Assembly: GCF_003347205.1 (NCBI RefSeq)
Contig: NZ_QQBJ01000003.1
Coordinates: forward strand, 310,001-374,000
Source of the DNA: Mycolicibacterium moriokaense
Lineage (GTDB): Bacteria > Actinomycetota > Actinomycetes > Mycobacteriales > Mycobacteriaceae
DNA: 64,000 bases
Reading direction: 5' to 3'
Part shown: positions 33,907 to 42,928 of the stretch, one piece after another
Layout of the letters: each line of letters starts with the position of its first letter
How positions within the stretch are numbered: position 1 is the first letter of the stretch
Position numbers and translations under genes: made by a program
The notes under the pieces: generated by a model
What the model was told of the DNA's origin: nothing
The model's input: only the letters and a program-made list of their open reading frames with translations
The model's database searches: none

Positions 33907-35307
33907 ATGACCATCACGGCGCCAACGAAGGAGCCGTCGGCCGTCGAACGGTCCGCCATCCGCAAGATCGCGGTACGGCTGGTCCCGTTCGTCGCGCTGA
34001 TGTTCTTCATCAACTACCTGGACCGCACGGCGATCTCGTTCGCCGGCCCCAACGGGATGAACAGCGACCTCGGCCTGACCGCCGCGCAGTTCGGCCTGGC
34101 CTCGGGCATCTTCTTCATCGGCTACATCGTGCTGGAGATCCCGAGCAACATCGCCCTGCACAAGTTCGGCGCCCGCCGCTGGCTGGCCCGCATCATGGTG
34201 ACCTGGGGCATCGTCTCGCTGGCCACCGCCTTCGTGCAGAACATCGAGGGTCTTTACACCCTGCGCGTGCTGCTCGGCATCGCCGAAGCGGGCTTCTTCC
34301 CCGGCGCCATCCTCTTCCTGAGCCTGTGGGTGCCCGCCCGCTACCGCAGCAAGGTGCTGGCCCTGTTCTACGTCGCGCAACCGCTGACCACGGTCGTCGG
34401 CGCCCCGCTGGCCGGTGCCCTGATCTCCGCCGACGGCGTGTTCGGTCTCGAAGGCTGGCGGTTCATGTTCCTCTGCGTGTCGGTGCCCGCGATCCTGATC
34501 GGCATCGTGGCGTGGTTCTACCTGTCCGACAAGCCGACCGACGCGAAATGGCTTACCGCCGAAGAGAAGTCGTGGCTGACCGATGAGATGGCCGTCGAGG
34601 ACCGTACCAAGACCGGCCACTCCGAGAAGGGTTCGATGCTGGCCGCGCTGCGCAGCGGCCGGGTGTGGACGCTGGCGTTCATCTACTTCGGCTTCGTCTA
34701 CGGCCTGTACGCGCTGGCGTTCTTCCTGCCCACGATCATCAACGGGTTCCAGGACCAGTTCGGCACCACGTTCAACGTGTTCGAGAAGGGCCTCATCACC
34801 GCCATCCCGTATCTGCCCGCGGCCATCGTGCTGCTGCTGTGGTCGCGTGACGCCACCAAGCGCGGCATCCGCACCTGGCACATCGCCGGACCCGCGATCG
34901 TCGGCGGGCTGAGCGTGCCCCTGGCTCTGTTCATGGGCTCACCGACGGCGACCGTCGCGGTCATCACCGTGACCGCCTGCGCCATCTTCGCCGGACTGCC
35001 CAACTTCTGGACCGTGCCCGCGAAGTTCCTGACCGGCGCCGCCGCGGCCGTCGGCATCGCGCTGATCAACACCTTCGGCAACGTCGCCGGCTTCGCCGCC
35101 GGATACGTGACCGGATGGCTGAAGACCTTCAGCGGCTCCTATGTGCTGCCCATGTTCGTGGTCGGCGGGCTGATGCTGCTGTCCGGTGTGCTGATGGTCG
35201 TGCTGAGCCGCCGCGGCGAGCCCACCGTCGCACCGACCGCGGTGTCCGACGACGACATCGCCACCCTGGGTGCGGCCACCACCGACACCAAGGCGGCCGT
35301 CCGATGA
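33907..35307 (+). CDS. MFS transporter, anion:cation symporter (sugar-acid) type
   Basis: 466 residues from ATG 33907 (AGGAG upstream), with 12 predicted helices. FINYLDRTAISFAGPNGMNSDLGLTAAQFGLASGIFFIGYIVLEIPSNI and RVLLGIAEAGFFPGAILFLSLWVPARYRSK are typical of the ACS family, which imports tartrate, glucarate, galactonate and similar acids. This fits uptake of an aldonate such as D-apionate. The stop overlaps the start of the kinase at 35304 (ATGA), so it heads the catabolic operon through 39960. Confidence 0.87.
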   Translation: MTITAPTKEPSAVERSAIRKIAVRLVPFVALMFFINYLDRTAISFAGPNGMNSDLGLTAAQFGLASGIFFIGYIVLEIPSNIALHKFGARRWLARIMVTWGIVSLATAFVQNIEGLYTLRVLLGIAEAGFFPGAILFLSLWVPARYRSKVLALFYVAQPLTTVVGAPLAGALISADGVFGLEGWRFMFLCVSVPAILIGIVAWFYLSDKPTDAKWLTAEEKSWLTDEMAVEDRTKTGHSEKGSMLAALRSGRVWTLAFIYFGFVYGLYALAFFLPTIINGFQDQFGTTFNVFEKGLITAIPYLPAAIVLLLWSRDATKRGIRTWHIAGPAIVGGLSVPLALFMGSPTATVAVITVTACAIFAGLPNFWTVPAKFLTGAAAAVGIALINTFGNVAGFAAGYVTGWLKTFSGSYVLPMFVVGGLMLLSGVLMVVLSRRGEPTVAPTAVSDDDIATLGAATTDTKAAVR

Positions 35308-37034
35308 CACACCTCTTCAACGACCCCACGGCATTCGCCGACGAGGTCCTCGAAGGTTTCGTCGCCGCCCATCCCCATCTCGTCCGCCGCGTGCCCGGAG
35401 GCGTCATCCGGGCCGCAGCGACGACGCCCGGCCAGGTCGCCGTCGTCGTCGCGGGCGGCGCCGGCCACTACCCCGCCTTCGCGGGGCTGGTCGGCCCGGG
35501 AATGGCCCACGGCGCCGCCGTCGGAAACATCTTCGCCTCTCCGTCGGCCAAGCAGATCTGCTCGGTCGCCACGGCGGTGAGCGCCGGCGCGGGCGTGCTG
35601 CTGACCTACGGCAACTATGCCGGCGACGTGCTGCACTGCTCGGAAGCCGCCGCGATGCTGAACGAAAAGGGGATCGCGACAAAGACATTGGCCGTCACCG
35701 ATGACGTCGCCAGTGCCGGCGCCGACGAGGTCGAGAAGCGCCGCGGCATCGCCGGTGACCTCTGCGTGTTCAAGGCGACCGCGGCCGCGGCCGAAGCTGG
35801 GCTGGGCCTGGACGAGGTGCACCGGGTGGCCTCGCGGGCCAACGCCCGCACCCGCTCGTTCGGCGTCGCGATGTCGGGCTGCACGCTGCCCGGCGCCGCC
35901 GAGCCGTTGTTCACGGTGACCCCCGGACGGATGGGTGTCGGCCTCGGCATCCATGGCGAGCCGGGCACCGGCGAGGTCGCCACGCCGTCGGCCGACGGCC
36001 TCGCCGACCTGCTGGTCGCCCGGCTGTTGGCCGATGTGCCCGCCGACCTCGAGTCACCCCGCGGCACCCGGGCGGGCGTCATCCTCAACGGGCTGGGCAC
36101 CGTCAAGCACGAAGAGCTTTTCGTGGTGTACCGCCGGGTGGCGCAACTGCTCAAGAGCGAGGGCGTGGAGATCGTGCACCCCGAGGTCGGCGAGTTCGTC
36201 ACCAGCTACGACATGGCGGGCCTGTCTCTGACCCTGTTCTGGCTCGACGGCGAACTCGAGCACTACTGGACGCTGCCGGTGCACACAGCGGCGTTCCGCA
36301 AGGGCGTCATCGACATCGTTGCCTCGGCCGAAACCGTCTCCGCCGCTGAGGTTTCCGTTGGCCAGCCGCTGCCGGTCGGCAGCGACGCATCCCGGGAGGC
36401 GGCCCGCACCGTGGTTGCCACCTTGACCGCGATCCGCGAAACCATCGACGAGCACGCACTGCGTCTGGGCGACATCGACGCGGTGGCCGGCGACGGCGAT
36501 CACGGCATCGGCATGCAGCGTGGCGCCAAGGCCGCCGTCCGCGCCGCGACGGCGGCCCTGCAGGGCGGAGCGGGCGCGGGCACGGTGCTGAGCGAGGCGG
36601 CCGACGCGTGGGCCGACGAGGCGGGCGGCACGTCCGGCGCTCTCTGGGGAGTCGGCTTGCGCGCCATTGCCGCCGGCCTCGGCGACCAGGACAAACCCGA
36701 CGCGAGGACCGTGAGCGACGGCGTCGCCGCCGCACTCCGCGGTATCCAACAGGCCGGCAAGGCCAAGCTCGGCGACAAGACCCTCGTGGACGTGCTGGTC
36801 CCGGCCAGCGAAGCGCTGACGTCGGCCGTCACCGACGGACAGGGCCTCGGCGCCGCCATGGCGCACACCGCCCGCGTCGCCGAAGACGCCGCGCAGGCCA
36901 CTGCCCAACTCACCCCGAAGATCGGCCGCGCCCGCGTGCTCGCCGAAAAAAGCTATGGCACACCGGATGCCGGCGCAGTTTCGCTTGCGTTGGCGTTCCG
37001 CGCCGTGTCCGCCGCCCTCATCGGCAGCTGCTGA
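35304..37034 (+). CDS. lerK: L-erythrulose kinase candidate (DhaK-DhaL fused)
   Basis: 576 residues. The DhaK domain has GGAGHYPAFAGLVGPGMAHG, TYGNYAGDVLHC, MSGCTLPGAAEPLF and GLGIHGEPG. The DhaL domain has IDAVAGDGDHGIGMQRGA (intact metal Asp, second at residue 397), ADEAGGTSGALWGVGL and LGDKTLVDVLVP. It is a single-chain ATP-dependent ketose kinase. In this operon the next genes encode RpiB-like and TIM-like isomerases, matching LerK-DerI-LerI of mycobacterial tetritol catabolism. The expected reaction is L-erythrulose plus ATP to L-erythrulose 1-phosphate. The D-erythrulose kinase DerK is a close relative, so the stereochemistry is inferred from context. Confidence 0.7.
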   Translation: MTHLFNDPTAFADEVLEGFVAAHPHLVRRVPGGVIRAAATTPGQVAVVVAGGAGHYPAFAGLVGPGMAHGAAVGNIFASPSAKQICSVATAVSAGAGVLLTYGNYAGDVLHCSEAAAMLNEKGIATKTLAVTDDVASAGADEVEKRRGIAGDLCVFKATAAAAEAGLGLDEVHRVASRANARTRSFGVAMSGCTLPGAAEPLFTVTPGRMGVGLGIHGEPGTGEVATPSADGLADLLVARLLADVPADLESPRGTRAGVILNGLGTVKHEELFVVYRRVAQLLKSEGVEIVHPEVGEFVTSYDMAGLSLTLFWLDGELEHYWTLPVHTAAFRKGVIDIVASAETVSAAEVSVGQPLPVGSDASREAARTVVATLTAIRETIDEHALRLGDIDAVAGDGDHGIGMQRGAKAAVRAATAALQGGAGAGTVLSEAADAWADEAGGTSGALWGVGLRAIAAGLGDQDKPDARTVSDGVAAALRGIQQAGKAKLGDKTLVDVLVPASEALTSAVTDGQGLGAAMAHTARVAEDAAQATAQLTPKIGRARVLAEKSYGTPDAGAVSLALAFRAVSAALIGSC

Positions 37035-37046
37035 AAGGGAACGAAC

Positions 37047-37538
37047 ATGACTGACAAAGCCGGTCAGCTGCGCATCGTCGTAGGATCCGACGACGCCGGC
37101 TTCGACTACAAGGAAGCACTCAAACGCGACCTCGAAACCCACCCGCTCGTCGCGTCGGTGGTCGACGTGGGCGTCGGTGCCGACGACAAGGTGCCGTATC
37201 CGCGGGTGGCGGTGACCGCCGCCGAACTGGTCGCCGCCGGCCAGGCCGACCGCGCGCTGCTGATCTGCGGCACCGGTCTCGGGGTGGCCATCTCGGCGAA
37301 CAAGGTGCCCGGCATCCGCGCCGTCACCGCCCATGACAGCTTCTCCGTCGAGCGCTCAGTGCTGAGCAACAACGCCCAGGTGCTGACATTCGGCCAACGC
37401 GTGATCGGCCTGGAGTTGGCGCGGCGGCTGGCCCGGGAGTGGCTGACCTACCGATTCGACGAGACGTCGGCGTCGGCGGACAAGCTGTCCGAGCTGACGG
37501 CCTACGAAGAGGGCCGAGCGATGAGCGGTAGCCGCTAG
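37047..37538 (+). CDS. derI: D-erythrulose 4-phosphate isomerase candidate (RpiB-like)
   Basis: 163 residues, RpiB/LacAB fold. [17 protein letters not shown] at the start corresponds to the phosphate and substrate loop. [28 protein letters not shown] carries Cys74 at the position of the RpiB catalytic base. [26 protein letters not shown] completes the signature. True ribose-phosphate isomerases are often similar in length, but the operon context points to D-erythrulose 4-phosphate to D-erythrose 4-phosphate (DerI/EryI type). AAAGGGAACGAAC precedes the start; the next gene's ATG directly follows the stop. Confidence 0.72.
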   Translation: MTDKAGQLRIVVGSDDAGFDYKEALKRDLETHPLVASVVDVGVGADDKVPYPRVAVTAAELVAAGQADRALLICGTGLGVAISANKVPGIRAVTAHDSFSVERSVLSNNAQVLTFGQRVIGLELARRLAREWLTYRFDETSASADKLSELTAYEEGRAMSGSR

Positions 37539-38306
37539 ATGTCCACGCTGACAATCGGAATCAGCCTGAAGATGTACTTCGGGCGGGACCGCACGGCCCA
37601 ATGGTGTCGCGCCGTCGCCGACATCGCCCGCTCGCATCCGGCGGTGACCGACGACTTGGTGCGCCTGGTCGTGCTGCCGTCACACCCCTACCTGCTGGAG
37701 ACCAGGATCCTGTTCGCGGCGACCCCGGTGCGGGTCGGCGCCCAGGACCTGTTCTGGGAGGACGGCGGCGCGTTCACCGGTGAGGTCGGCGGGCCGCAGC
37801 TGCGCGAACTCGGTTGCGACTACGTCGAAATCGGACACGCCGAGCGGCGACGCCTGTTCGGCGAGGACGAATCCGTGATCGCCTTGAAGACGGCGGCGGC
37901 GTTCCGCAACGGGCTCACCCCGCTGTTGTGCGTCGGCGAGCAGCGGCGCTCCTCGGTCGAGGCGGCGACGGCCACCTGCGTCACGCAGGTGCGCTCGGCG
38001 CTGGCCAACGCCGTCGGCCCGGTGGTGGTGGCCTACGAGCCGGTGTGGGCCATCGGTGCCGCCGAGCCCGCACCGCCGTCCTACATCGCGGCGGTGTGCA
38101 GGGGGCTTCGCGCGAACCTGTCGAACACGCGCAGTTCGGTCATCTACGGCGGCAGCGCCAAGCCCGGGCTGTTGACTGCGCTCGGCGACGGGGTGGACGG
38201 TTTGTTTCTCGGCCGCTTCGCTCACGATCCTGCGGCCGTCGCGACGATTCTGGACGAGGTCGCCGAACTCGCTTCTGACGGGAGGCCGCAATGTCGATCG
38301 GCTTGA
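37539..38306 (+). CDS. lerI: L-erythrulose 1-phosphate isomerase candidate (TIM-like)
   Basis: 255 residues, a triosephosphate-isomerase fold. The catalytic Lys11 is in ISLKMYFG rather than the NWKMN of true TIM, catalytic His lies near residue 100 (EIGHAERRRLFGE) and catalytic Glu near 166 (AYEPVWAIG). The phosphate-binding end has VIYGGSAKPGL and GLFLGRFAHD. EryH/LerI proteins use this fold to convert L-erythrulose 1-phosphate to D-erythrulose 4-phosphate. It begins immediately after the RpiB-like stop and its last 16 bases overlap the next gene. Confidence 0.75.
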   Translation: MSTLTIGISLKMYFGRDRTAQWCRAVADIARSHPAVTDDLVRLVVLPSHPYLLETRILFAATPVRVGAQDLFWEDGGAFTGEVGGPQLRELGCDYVEIGHAERRRLFGEDESVIALKTAAAFRNGLTPLLCVGEQRRSSVEAATATCVTQVRSALANAVGPVVVAYEPVWAIGAAEPAPPSYIAAVCRGLRANLSNTRSSVIYGGSAKPGLLTALGDGVDGLFLGRFAHDPAAVATILDEVAELASDGRPQCRSA

Positions 38307-39088
38307 GCACCTACGCCTTCTTCTGGCGCAGCTCGTCGCGGGTGGATGCGCCGCTGTCGCTGCACGACATGCTCAAACAGACGGGCGAACTGGGCTGCGA
38401 GACGTTTCAGATCTGCGACTACCAGCCGGTGGAGTCGCTGTCGGTGTCCGAACTGACCGACCTGCGGGACACCGCGGCCGACCTCGGCATCGAATTGGAG
38501 CTCGGCACCCGCGGGGTCCGGCCCGCGCACCTGCACCGCTACCTCGAGCTCTGCGACCAACTCGGCGCGACGATGCTGCGCTCGATGCTGCACACCGCCG
38601 ACCACAAACCCTCGACCGAGGAAGCCGTGGCTTTGCTCACCGAGGCCATGCCCTCATTCGAAAGTGCGGGTGTGACAGTCGCTTTGGAGACCTACGAGCA
38701 GGTTCCGACCGCCGACCTGGTTCGGGTGATCGAAGGAGTCGGGTCCGAATCGCTCGGGGTGTGCCTGGACCCTGCGAACTGTGTGGCAGGCCTGGAGCTG
38801 CCGCACGACGTGGTCGATCGCACCGCGCCGTACGTGAAGAACATGCACATCAAGGACTTCGCATTCACCAGAGCTGCCGGCTGGGTCGGGTTCGCCCTGG
38901 CCGGCGCCCCGCTCGGTGAGGGACTGCTGGACTACGACGACATGGTTGCCGTCGTAGACCCGGTGTCGCGAGGGATCAACCAAATCGTGGAGCACTGGCT
39001 CCCGTGGCAGGACGATGCCGAATCCACCTGCCGGATCGAAGCCCAGTGGACCCAGCACAATGTCGAATATTTGAGGAGCAGATCATGA
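38291..39088 (+). CDS. oiaC: 3-oxo-isoapionate decarboxylase candidate (sugar phosphate isomerase/epimerase fold)
   Basis: 265 residues from ATG 38291, with GGGAGGCCGCA upstream. This is a xylose-isomerase-like TIM barrel. The metal ligands are visible as Glu in VALETYEQ, Asp in VCLDPANCV, His in KNMHIKDFAF and Glu in QIVEHWLP. In D-apionate catabolism OiaC, of this fold, decarboxylates 3-oxo-isoapionate to L-erythrulose, which would feed directly into the kinase and isomerases upstream in the operon. The stop overlaps the next ATG (ATGA). Other family members are isomerases or epimerases, so the assignment rests on context plus fold. Confidence 0.65.
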   Translation: MSIGLSTYAFFWRSSSRVDAPLSLHDMLKQTGELGCETFQICDYQPVESLSVSELTDLRDTAADLGIELELGTRGVRPAHLHRYLELCDQLGATMLRSMLHTADHKPSTEEAVALLTEAMPSFESAGVTVALETYEQVPTADLVRVIEGVGSESLGVCLDPANCVAGLELPHDVVDRTAPYVKNMHIKDFAFTRAAGWVGFALAGAPLGEGLLDYDDMVAVVDPVSRGINQIVEHWLPWQDDAESTCRIEAQWTQHNVEYLRSRS

Positions 39089-39960
39089 CCACCCAGTCCG
39101 CACAGTCAGCCACCGTCACCGTCGTCGGCGCCGGAGGCAAGATGGGACAACGCATCTCCAACAACCTGGCCCGAAGCAACTACCGGACGCTCTATACCGA
39201 GAGCTCGCCGCAGGGTCGCGAGCTGATCGCCGGCCTCGGCCGCGAACTGACCGACACCGACGACGCGGTGGCGCAGAGCGACGTGGTGATCCTCGCGGTG
39301 CCGGACGTGGTGCTGGGCAAGGTGTCCGCGGCTGTGGTGCCGTCGATGAAGCCGGAGGCGATCCTGCTGACTCTGGACCCGGCCGCAGCGTATGCGAACC
39401 TTCTGTACCGGCGCGACGACATCGCCTACGCCGTCGCCCATCCATGCCATCCGTCGGTGTTCCTCGAGCGCACGACCAAGGAAGAGCACGCCGACACCTT
39501 CGGCGGCATCGCAGCGCCGCAGGAAGTGGTCGCCGCGTTCGAGAACGGCACCCCGCTGCAGCAGGACCTCGTCGAGGGCGTGGTCCGGGTCGCCTACGGC
39601 CCGGTCATCGACGTGCACTGGGTGTCGGTCTATCAGCTCGCGGTCCTGGAGCCGACCCTGGTCGAGACCGTCGCGTGCATGATCGGCGGGCTGCTGAAGG
39701 AGGCGCTGCACGAGACCGTGCACACCGTCGGCGTGCCTGAAGCCGCCGCCAAGGCAATGCTTTTCGGCCACGTTCAGGTGGCACTGGCCAACACGCTGCG
39801 CGGCTCCAACCCGTTCTCCGATGCGTGCCTGATCGCCATGGACTATGGCCGGGAGAGCATCGTGCGCGACGACTGGAAGAAGATCTTCGACGACGGCGAA
39901 CTGGACAAGGTGATCACCCGGATGCTGCACCTCGACGCGATCGACCGGACCCCCGTGTAG
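39085..39960 (+). CDS. apnO: D-apionate oxidoisomerase candidate (phosphogluconate-dehydrogenase-like)
   Basis: 291 residues from ATG 39085 (GAGGAGCAGATC upstream). The N-terminal NAD-binding Rossmann fold is VTVVGAGGKMGQRISNNLARSNY, with ILAVPDVVLGKV. VAHPCHPSVFLE follows, then an all-helical PGDH-type C-terminal domain (KEALHETVHTVGVPEAAAKAMLFGHVQVALANTLRG). ApnO enzymes of this family convert D-apionate to 3-oxo-isoapionate with NAD. Sitting after an OiaC-like gene and tetrulose-phosphate genes, this is the best fit. Its last 47 bases overlap the antisense TetR gene. Confidence 0.68.
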   Translation: MTTQSAQSATVTVVGAGGKMGQRISNNLARSNYRTLYTESSPQGRELIAGLGRELTDTDDAVAQSDVVILAVPDVVLGKVSAAVVPSMKPEAILLTLDPAAAYANLLYRRDDIAYAVAHPCHPSVFLERTTKEEHADTFGGIAAPQEVVAAFENGTPLQQDLVEGVVRVAYGPVIDVHWVSVYQLAVLEPTLVETVACMIGGLLKEALHETVHTVGVPEAAAKAMLFGHVQVALANTLRGSNPFSDACLIAMDYGRESIVRDDWKKIFDDGELDKVITRMLHLDAIDRTPV

Positions 39961-40639
39961 CCACGCGCGCACCCGGGTTCGCGCGCGAGATCAATTGGTC
40001 GGTCTCCGCGGAAGCGGGCGCTTCGAGAAAGCCGGCAAGGCCGTCGACGACGCCGCTGACGAACAAGGCGAAGGGAATGGCTGCGTCGTCGCGGCGAATC
40101 GCACGCTCACGTTCGGCGGCGAGGTGCACGGCGAGGTCCTGTACCTGCTGAATCCTCATCGAGCGTGCCGGCTCTGGGATGTGCGGCAGCAGCCGCTGCA
40201 TCCCGGCCGTGAACTCCTCCTGGGACTTCATCGCATCCGTCTGGTGGAGGAACACGTCGACCTCCCCTGCACGCTGCAACTGCTCGATGAACGACACGTA
40301 TGAACTGTCGGGCGACTCGGCCATTTCGATCAGCGGAAGGACGTGGGCCTCCAACTGCGCGCGGACGTCGTCGGGATCCGCCCGGGCGCGCAGCAGCGTG
40401 CGGCGTTGCGTCAGATCGCTCAGGCGGTAGGTGAAGATCGCGCGAAGCAGATCGTCCTTCGAACCGAAGTGATACCGGATCGCCGAGTTGTTCGACGAGC
40501 CGGCCTCGATCGAGATCTGACGCAGGGATATTCCGGCGATCCCGTGCTCGGCGAACAGCCGTTCTGCCGCCAACAGCAGCTGCAGTGCCGTGGCCGGAAG
40601 TGGTGCGGTAGTGGCGTTCACCATCAGATCATCGCGCAC
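39914..40639 (-). CDS. TetR family transcriptional regulator
   Basis: 241 residues from GTG 40639 (ATG 40624 is an alternative; neither has a strong ribosome site). The HTH is about residues 20-62: ERLFAEHGIAGISLRQISIEAGSSNNSAIRYHFGSKDDLLRAIF. This SNNSAIRYHFGSK variant is common in mycobacterial TetRs controlling lipid and aromatic catabolism. It follows the SDR at 40656 by 16 bases in the same operon as the aldehyde dehydrogenase, so it probably regulates that set through the palindrome at 42969-42991. Its 3' end is antisense to the end of the apnO-like gene. Confidence 0.78.
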   Translation of the reverse strand: MRDDLMVNATTAPLPATALQLLLAAERLFAEHGIAGISLRQISIEAGSSNNSAIRYHFGSKDDLLRAIFTYRLSDLTQRRTLLRARADPDDVRAQLEAHVLPLIEMAESPDSSYVSFIEQLQRAGEVDVFLHQTDAMKSQEEFTAGMQRLLPHIPEPARSMRIQQVQDLAVHLAAERERAIRRDDAAIPFALFVSGVVDGLAGFLEAPASAETDQLISRANPGARVATRGSGRSRRGAASG

Positions 40640-40655
40640 TTGACTCGAACGGCTG

Positions 40656-41459
40656 TCATTCCTGCGCCTCGATGCCTGCCTGGATGTACGCCTCGATGTC
40701 GCTGGCGCGTGACACCAGCTCGTCGAGCACCTCGGGAGCGGTCACGACGAGGAACCGCCCCTCCTCGACTGCATCGGCGGTCAGCCTCCCGACGTCCTCC
40801 GCGGTGACGATCTGGTGGTTTGGGGCACGCGGCGTCAGGGCGGCTTCGCCGTAGGTGGTGATTCCTTCGAGGATGTTCGTGATCACCCCGGACGGGCACA
40901 GGCAGGTCACTCCAACGCCTTTCGGCCCGAGGTAGGTCGCCAACGCCTCCGACAGCCCCACGATCGCATGCTTGGACGCGACATAGGGAAGGCGGTCGAA
41001 CCCGTAGCTCAGCAGCCCAGACGCGGAGGCCGTGTTGACGACGTGACCGCTGCCCTGAGCGATCAGCCCGGGAAGGAATACTCGATTGCTGCGGGCGACG
41101 CTGAACAGGTTGACGTCGATGGTGCGCGCCCATGCCTCGTCGGGCAACGTCTCCGGAGCACCGATCGCCAGGACGCCGACGTTGTTCATCACCAAATCGA
41201 TTCGACCGAACCGCTCCAACGCTGCGTCTCGCAGCTTCTGCAGTTCCGCTTCGGCGGTGACGTCGACAGGCAGTCCGATGACGGGCCGGTCCAGCGCACT
41301 GATCTGCTGGACGGCCGCCGTCACGCGTTCTTCGGAGCGATCGCTCACCACGACGGATGCACCTCGCTGCGCGAAGGCGAACGCGGTCGCGCGGCCGATA
41401 CCGCTGCCCGCTCCGGTGAGCACGGCAACGGCGCCGTCGAGGTTCATCGGTCTGCTCAT
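40656..41459 (-). CDS. SDR family oxidoreductase
   Basis: 267 residues, a classical SDR: VAVLTGAGSGIGRATAFAFAQRGASVVVSDRS, NNVGVLAIG, TASASGLLSYGFDRLPYVASKHAIVGLSEAL (active-site Tyr/Lys). The C-terminal region TNILEGITTYGEAALTPRAPNHQIVTAEDVGRLTADAV resembles a subgroup acting on bulky lipid or terpenoid alcohols, but I would not name a substrate. The start overlaps the aldehyde dehydrogenase stop by four bases, so the two are coupled. Probably alcohol and aldehyde oxidation steps of one pathway. Confidence 0.8.
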   Translation of the reverse strand: MSRPMNLDGAVAVLTGAGSGIGRATAFAFAQRGASVVVSDRSEERVTAAVQQISALDRPVIGLPVDVTAEAELQKLRDAALERFGRIDLVMNNVGVLAIGAPETLPDEAWARTIDVNLFSVARSNRVFLPGLIAQGSGHVVNTASASGLLSYGFDRLPYVASKHAIVGLSEALATYLGPKGVGVTCLCPSGVITNILEGITTYGEAALTPRAPNHQIVTAEDVGRLTADAVEEGRFLVVTAPEVLDELVSRASDIEAYIQAGIEAQE

Positions 41460-42910
41460 GCGATACCAACCGCTTTCGTGCGGAGGAACTCGAGCAATCC
41501 CTCCTCACCTCCCTCGCGTCCGTAGCCCGAGATGCCGACTCCGCCGAAGGCGAGCTCACACCCGACCACGGGACTGGCGCCGTTGACGTACACGCCGCCG
41601 GCTTCGAGCGCTGTCACCATACGCTGAATGCGGTCGATGTCCTTTGTGTAGAGGTAGGACGCCAGCCCGTATTCGGTCGAGTTCGCCATCTCGATCGCCT
41701 GTTCCTCGGTCTCGAAGCGCATCAGCGAAAGCACCGGGCCGAACACCTCGACCTGACCGAGTTCTGAGGCGGGATCCACGTCGCCGAGCACTGTCGGTTC
41801 GACGAAGTAGCCCTGCGACAGGTGATCGGGCGCAGAGCCGCCGGCCAGGAGCTTGGACCCGTCGGCCTGTGCTCGTTCGATCATCGCCAAGATCCGTAGC
41901 TGGGCCTCGCGGGTCACGACTGGGCTGATGGCGGTCGCCGGGTCGAACGGGTCACCGCACCGCATGCCGGCGACGATGGCGATGACGCGCTCCACAACGT
42001 CGTCGTAGATGTCGCTGTGAACAATCATCCGAGACGGGATGGCGCAGCCCTGTCCGGCGAGAGTGCCGAGGACGCTGAAGGCATTGACGGCCACTGCCAT
42101 GTCCAGGTCTGCATCGGGGAAGAGAATGTTGGCCGACTTGCCGCCGAGTTCAAGAACCGCGGGTTTCAGCGACTCGGCGCACGCGGCGAGGATGTTGCGC
42201 GCCGTTGTCGGCCCGCCGGTGAAGCTGACCTTCTGGACCAGCGGATGACGCACCAGTGCATCGCCGGTCTGCGCCCCGCCCAAGACGAGATTGACGACGC
42301 CTGCGGGGATTCCCGCTTCTTTCACGAGCCGCATGATGTGTTCGGTGGCATACGGCGTCAGCTCCGACGGCTTCATGACGACGGTGTTCCCCGCTGCCAG
42401 CGCCGGGATCAGCTTCATGCCGACCGACACGACCGGCCCATTCCAGGTGAGGATGATCCCGACGACACCGTACGGTTCGGGCATCGAGTAGGCGAGTTCA
42501 CGCTGGTTGGCCGGAAACGACGTGACGCGCCCTTCGACTTTGTCAGCCCAACCCGCGTAGTACGACGTCCAACTCGCCATGATGTCGACGAGGGGCCTGC
42601 TCATGGCCGCCGTCATTCCGTTGTCGAGGACTGACAGCCGGGCGATTTCGGCGGTGTCGCGCTCCATCAGCTCGCCGAGGCGACGAAGAACGCGCGCACG
42701 CTCGGACGGCCGCCACGCCCGCCAAGCGGTGTACGCGGTGTTGGCGGCGCGTACCGCGGCGTCGACGTCGTCCGGCCCGGCGAGCGGCACCGGTCCCTGG
42801 ACCTCTCCGGTGGCCGGATAGACGTGCTGGTGCACGCCGGCGGCTCCACTCGATCGCGCCTCGCCTCCGATGTGCAGGTGCACGTCGGGAACGGTCAGGT
42901 CAACGGACAT
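41456..42910 (-). CDS. NAD(P)-dependent aldehyde dehydrogenase
   Basis: 484 residues from ATG 42910, with GGAGG eight bases upstream. Catalytic features: Asn in ILTWNGPVVS, cofactor Lys in NTVVMKPSELTP, FTGGPTTARNI, general base Glu in LELGGKSANI (about residue 253), and nucleophile Cys in GQGCAIPSRMIVH (about 289), with EVFGPVLSLM toward the end. It oxidises an aldehyde to an acid in the cytoplasm. It is the first gene of the operon ALDH-SDR-TetR, divergent from SDR/CMD genes. A 23-bp palindrome at 42969-42991 covers its -35 region. Confidence 0.88.
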   Translation of the reverse strand: MSVDLTVPDVHLHIGGEARSSGAAGVHQHVYPATGEVQGPVPLAGPDDVDAAVRAANTAYTAWRAWRPSERARVLRRLGELMERDTAEIARLSVLDNGMTAAMSRPLVDIMASWTSYYAGWADKVEGRVTSFPANQRELAYSMPEPYGVVGIILTWNGPVVSVGMKLIPALAAGNTVVMKPSELTPYATEHIMRLVKEAGIPAGVVNLVLGGAQTGDALVRHPLVQKVSFTGGPTTARNILAACAESLKPAVLELGGKSANILFPDADLDMAVAVNAFSVLGTLAGQGCAIPSRMIVHSDIYDDVVERVIAIVAGMRCGDPFDPATAISPVVTREAQLRILAMIERAQADGSKLLAGGSAPDHLSQGYFVEPTVLGDVDPASELGQVEVFGPVLSLMRFETEEQAIEMANSTEYGLASYLYTKDIDRIQRMVTALEAGGVYVNGASPVVGCELAFGGVGISGYGREGGEEGLLEFLRTKAVGIA

Positions 42911-42928
42911 CGGGTGATCCTCCACTAG

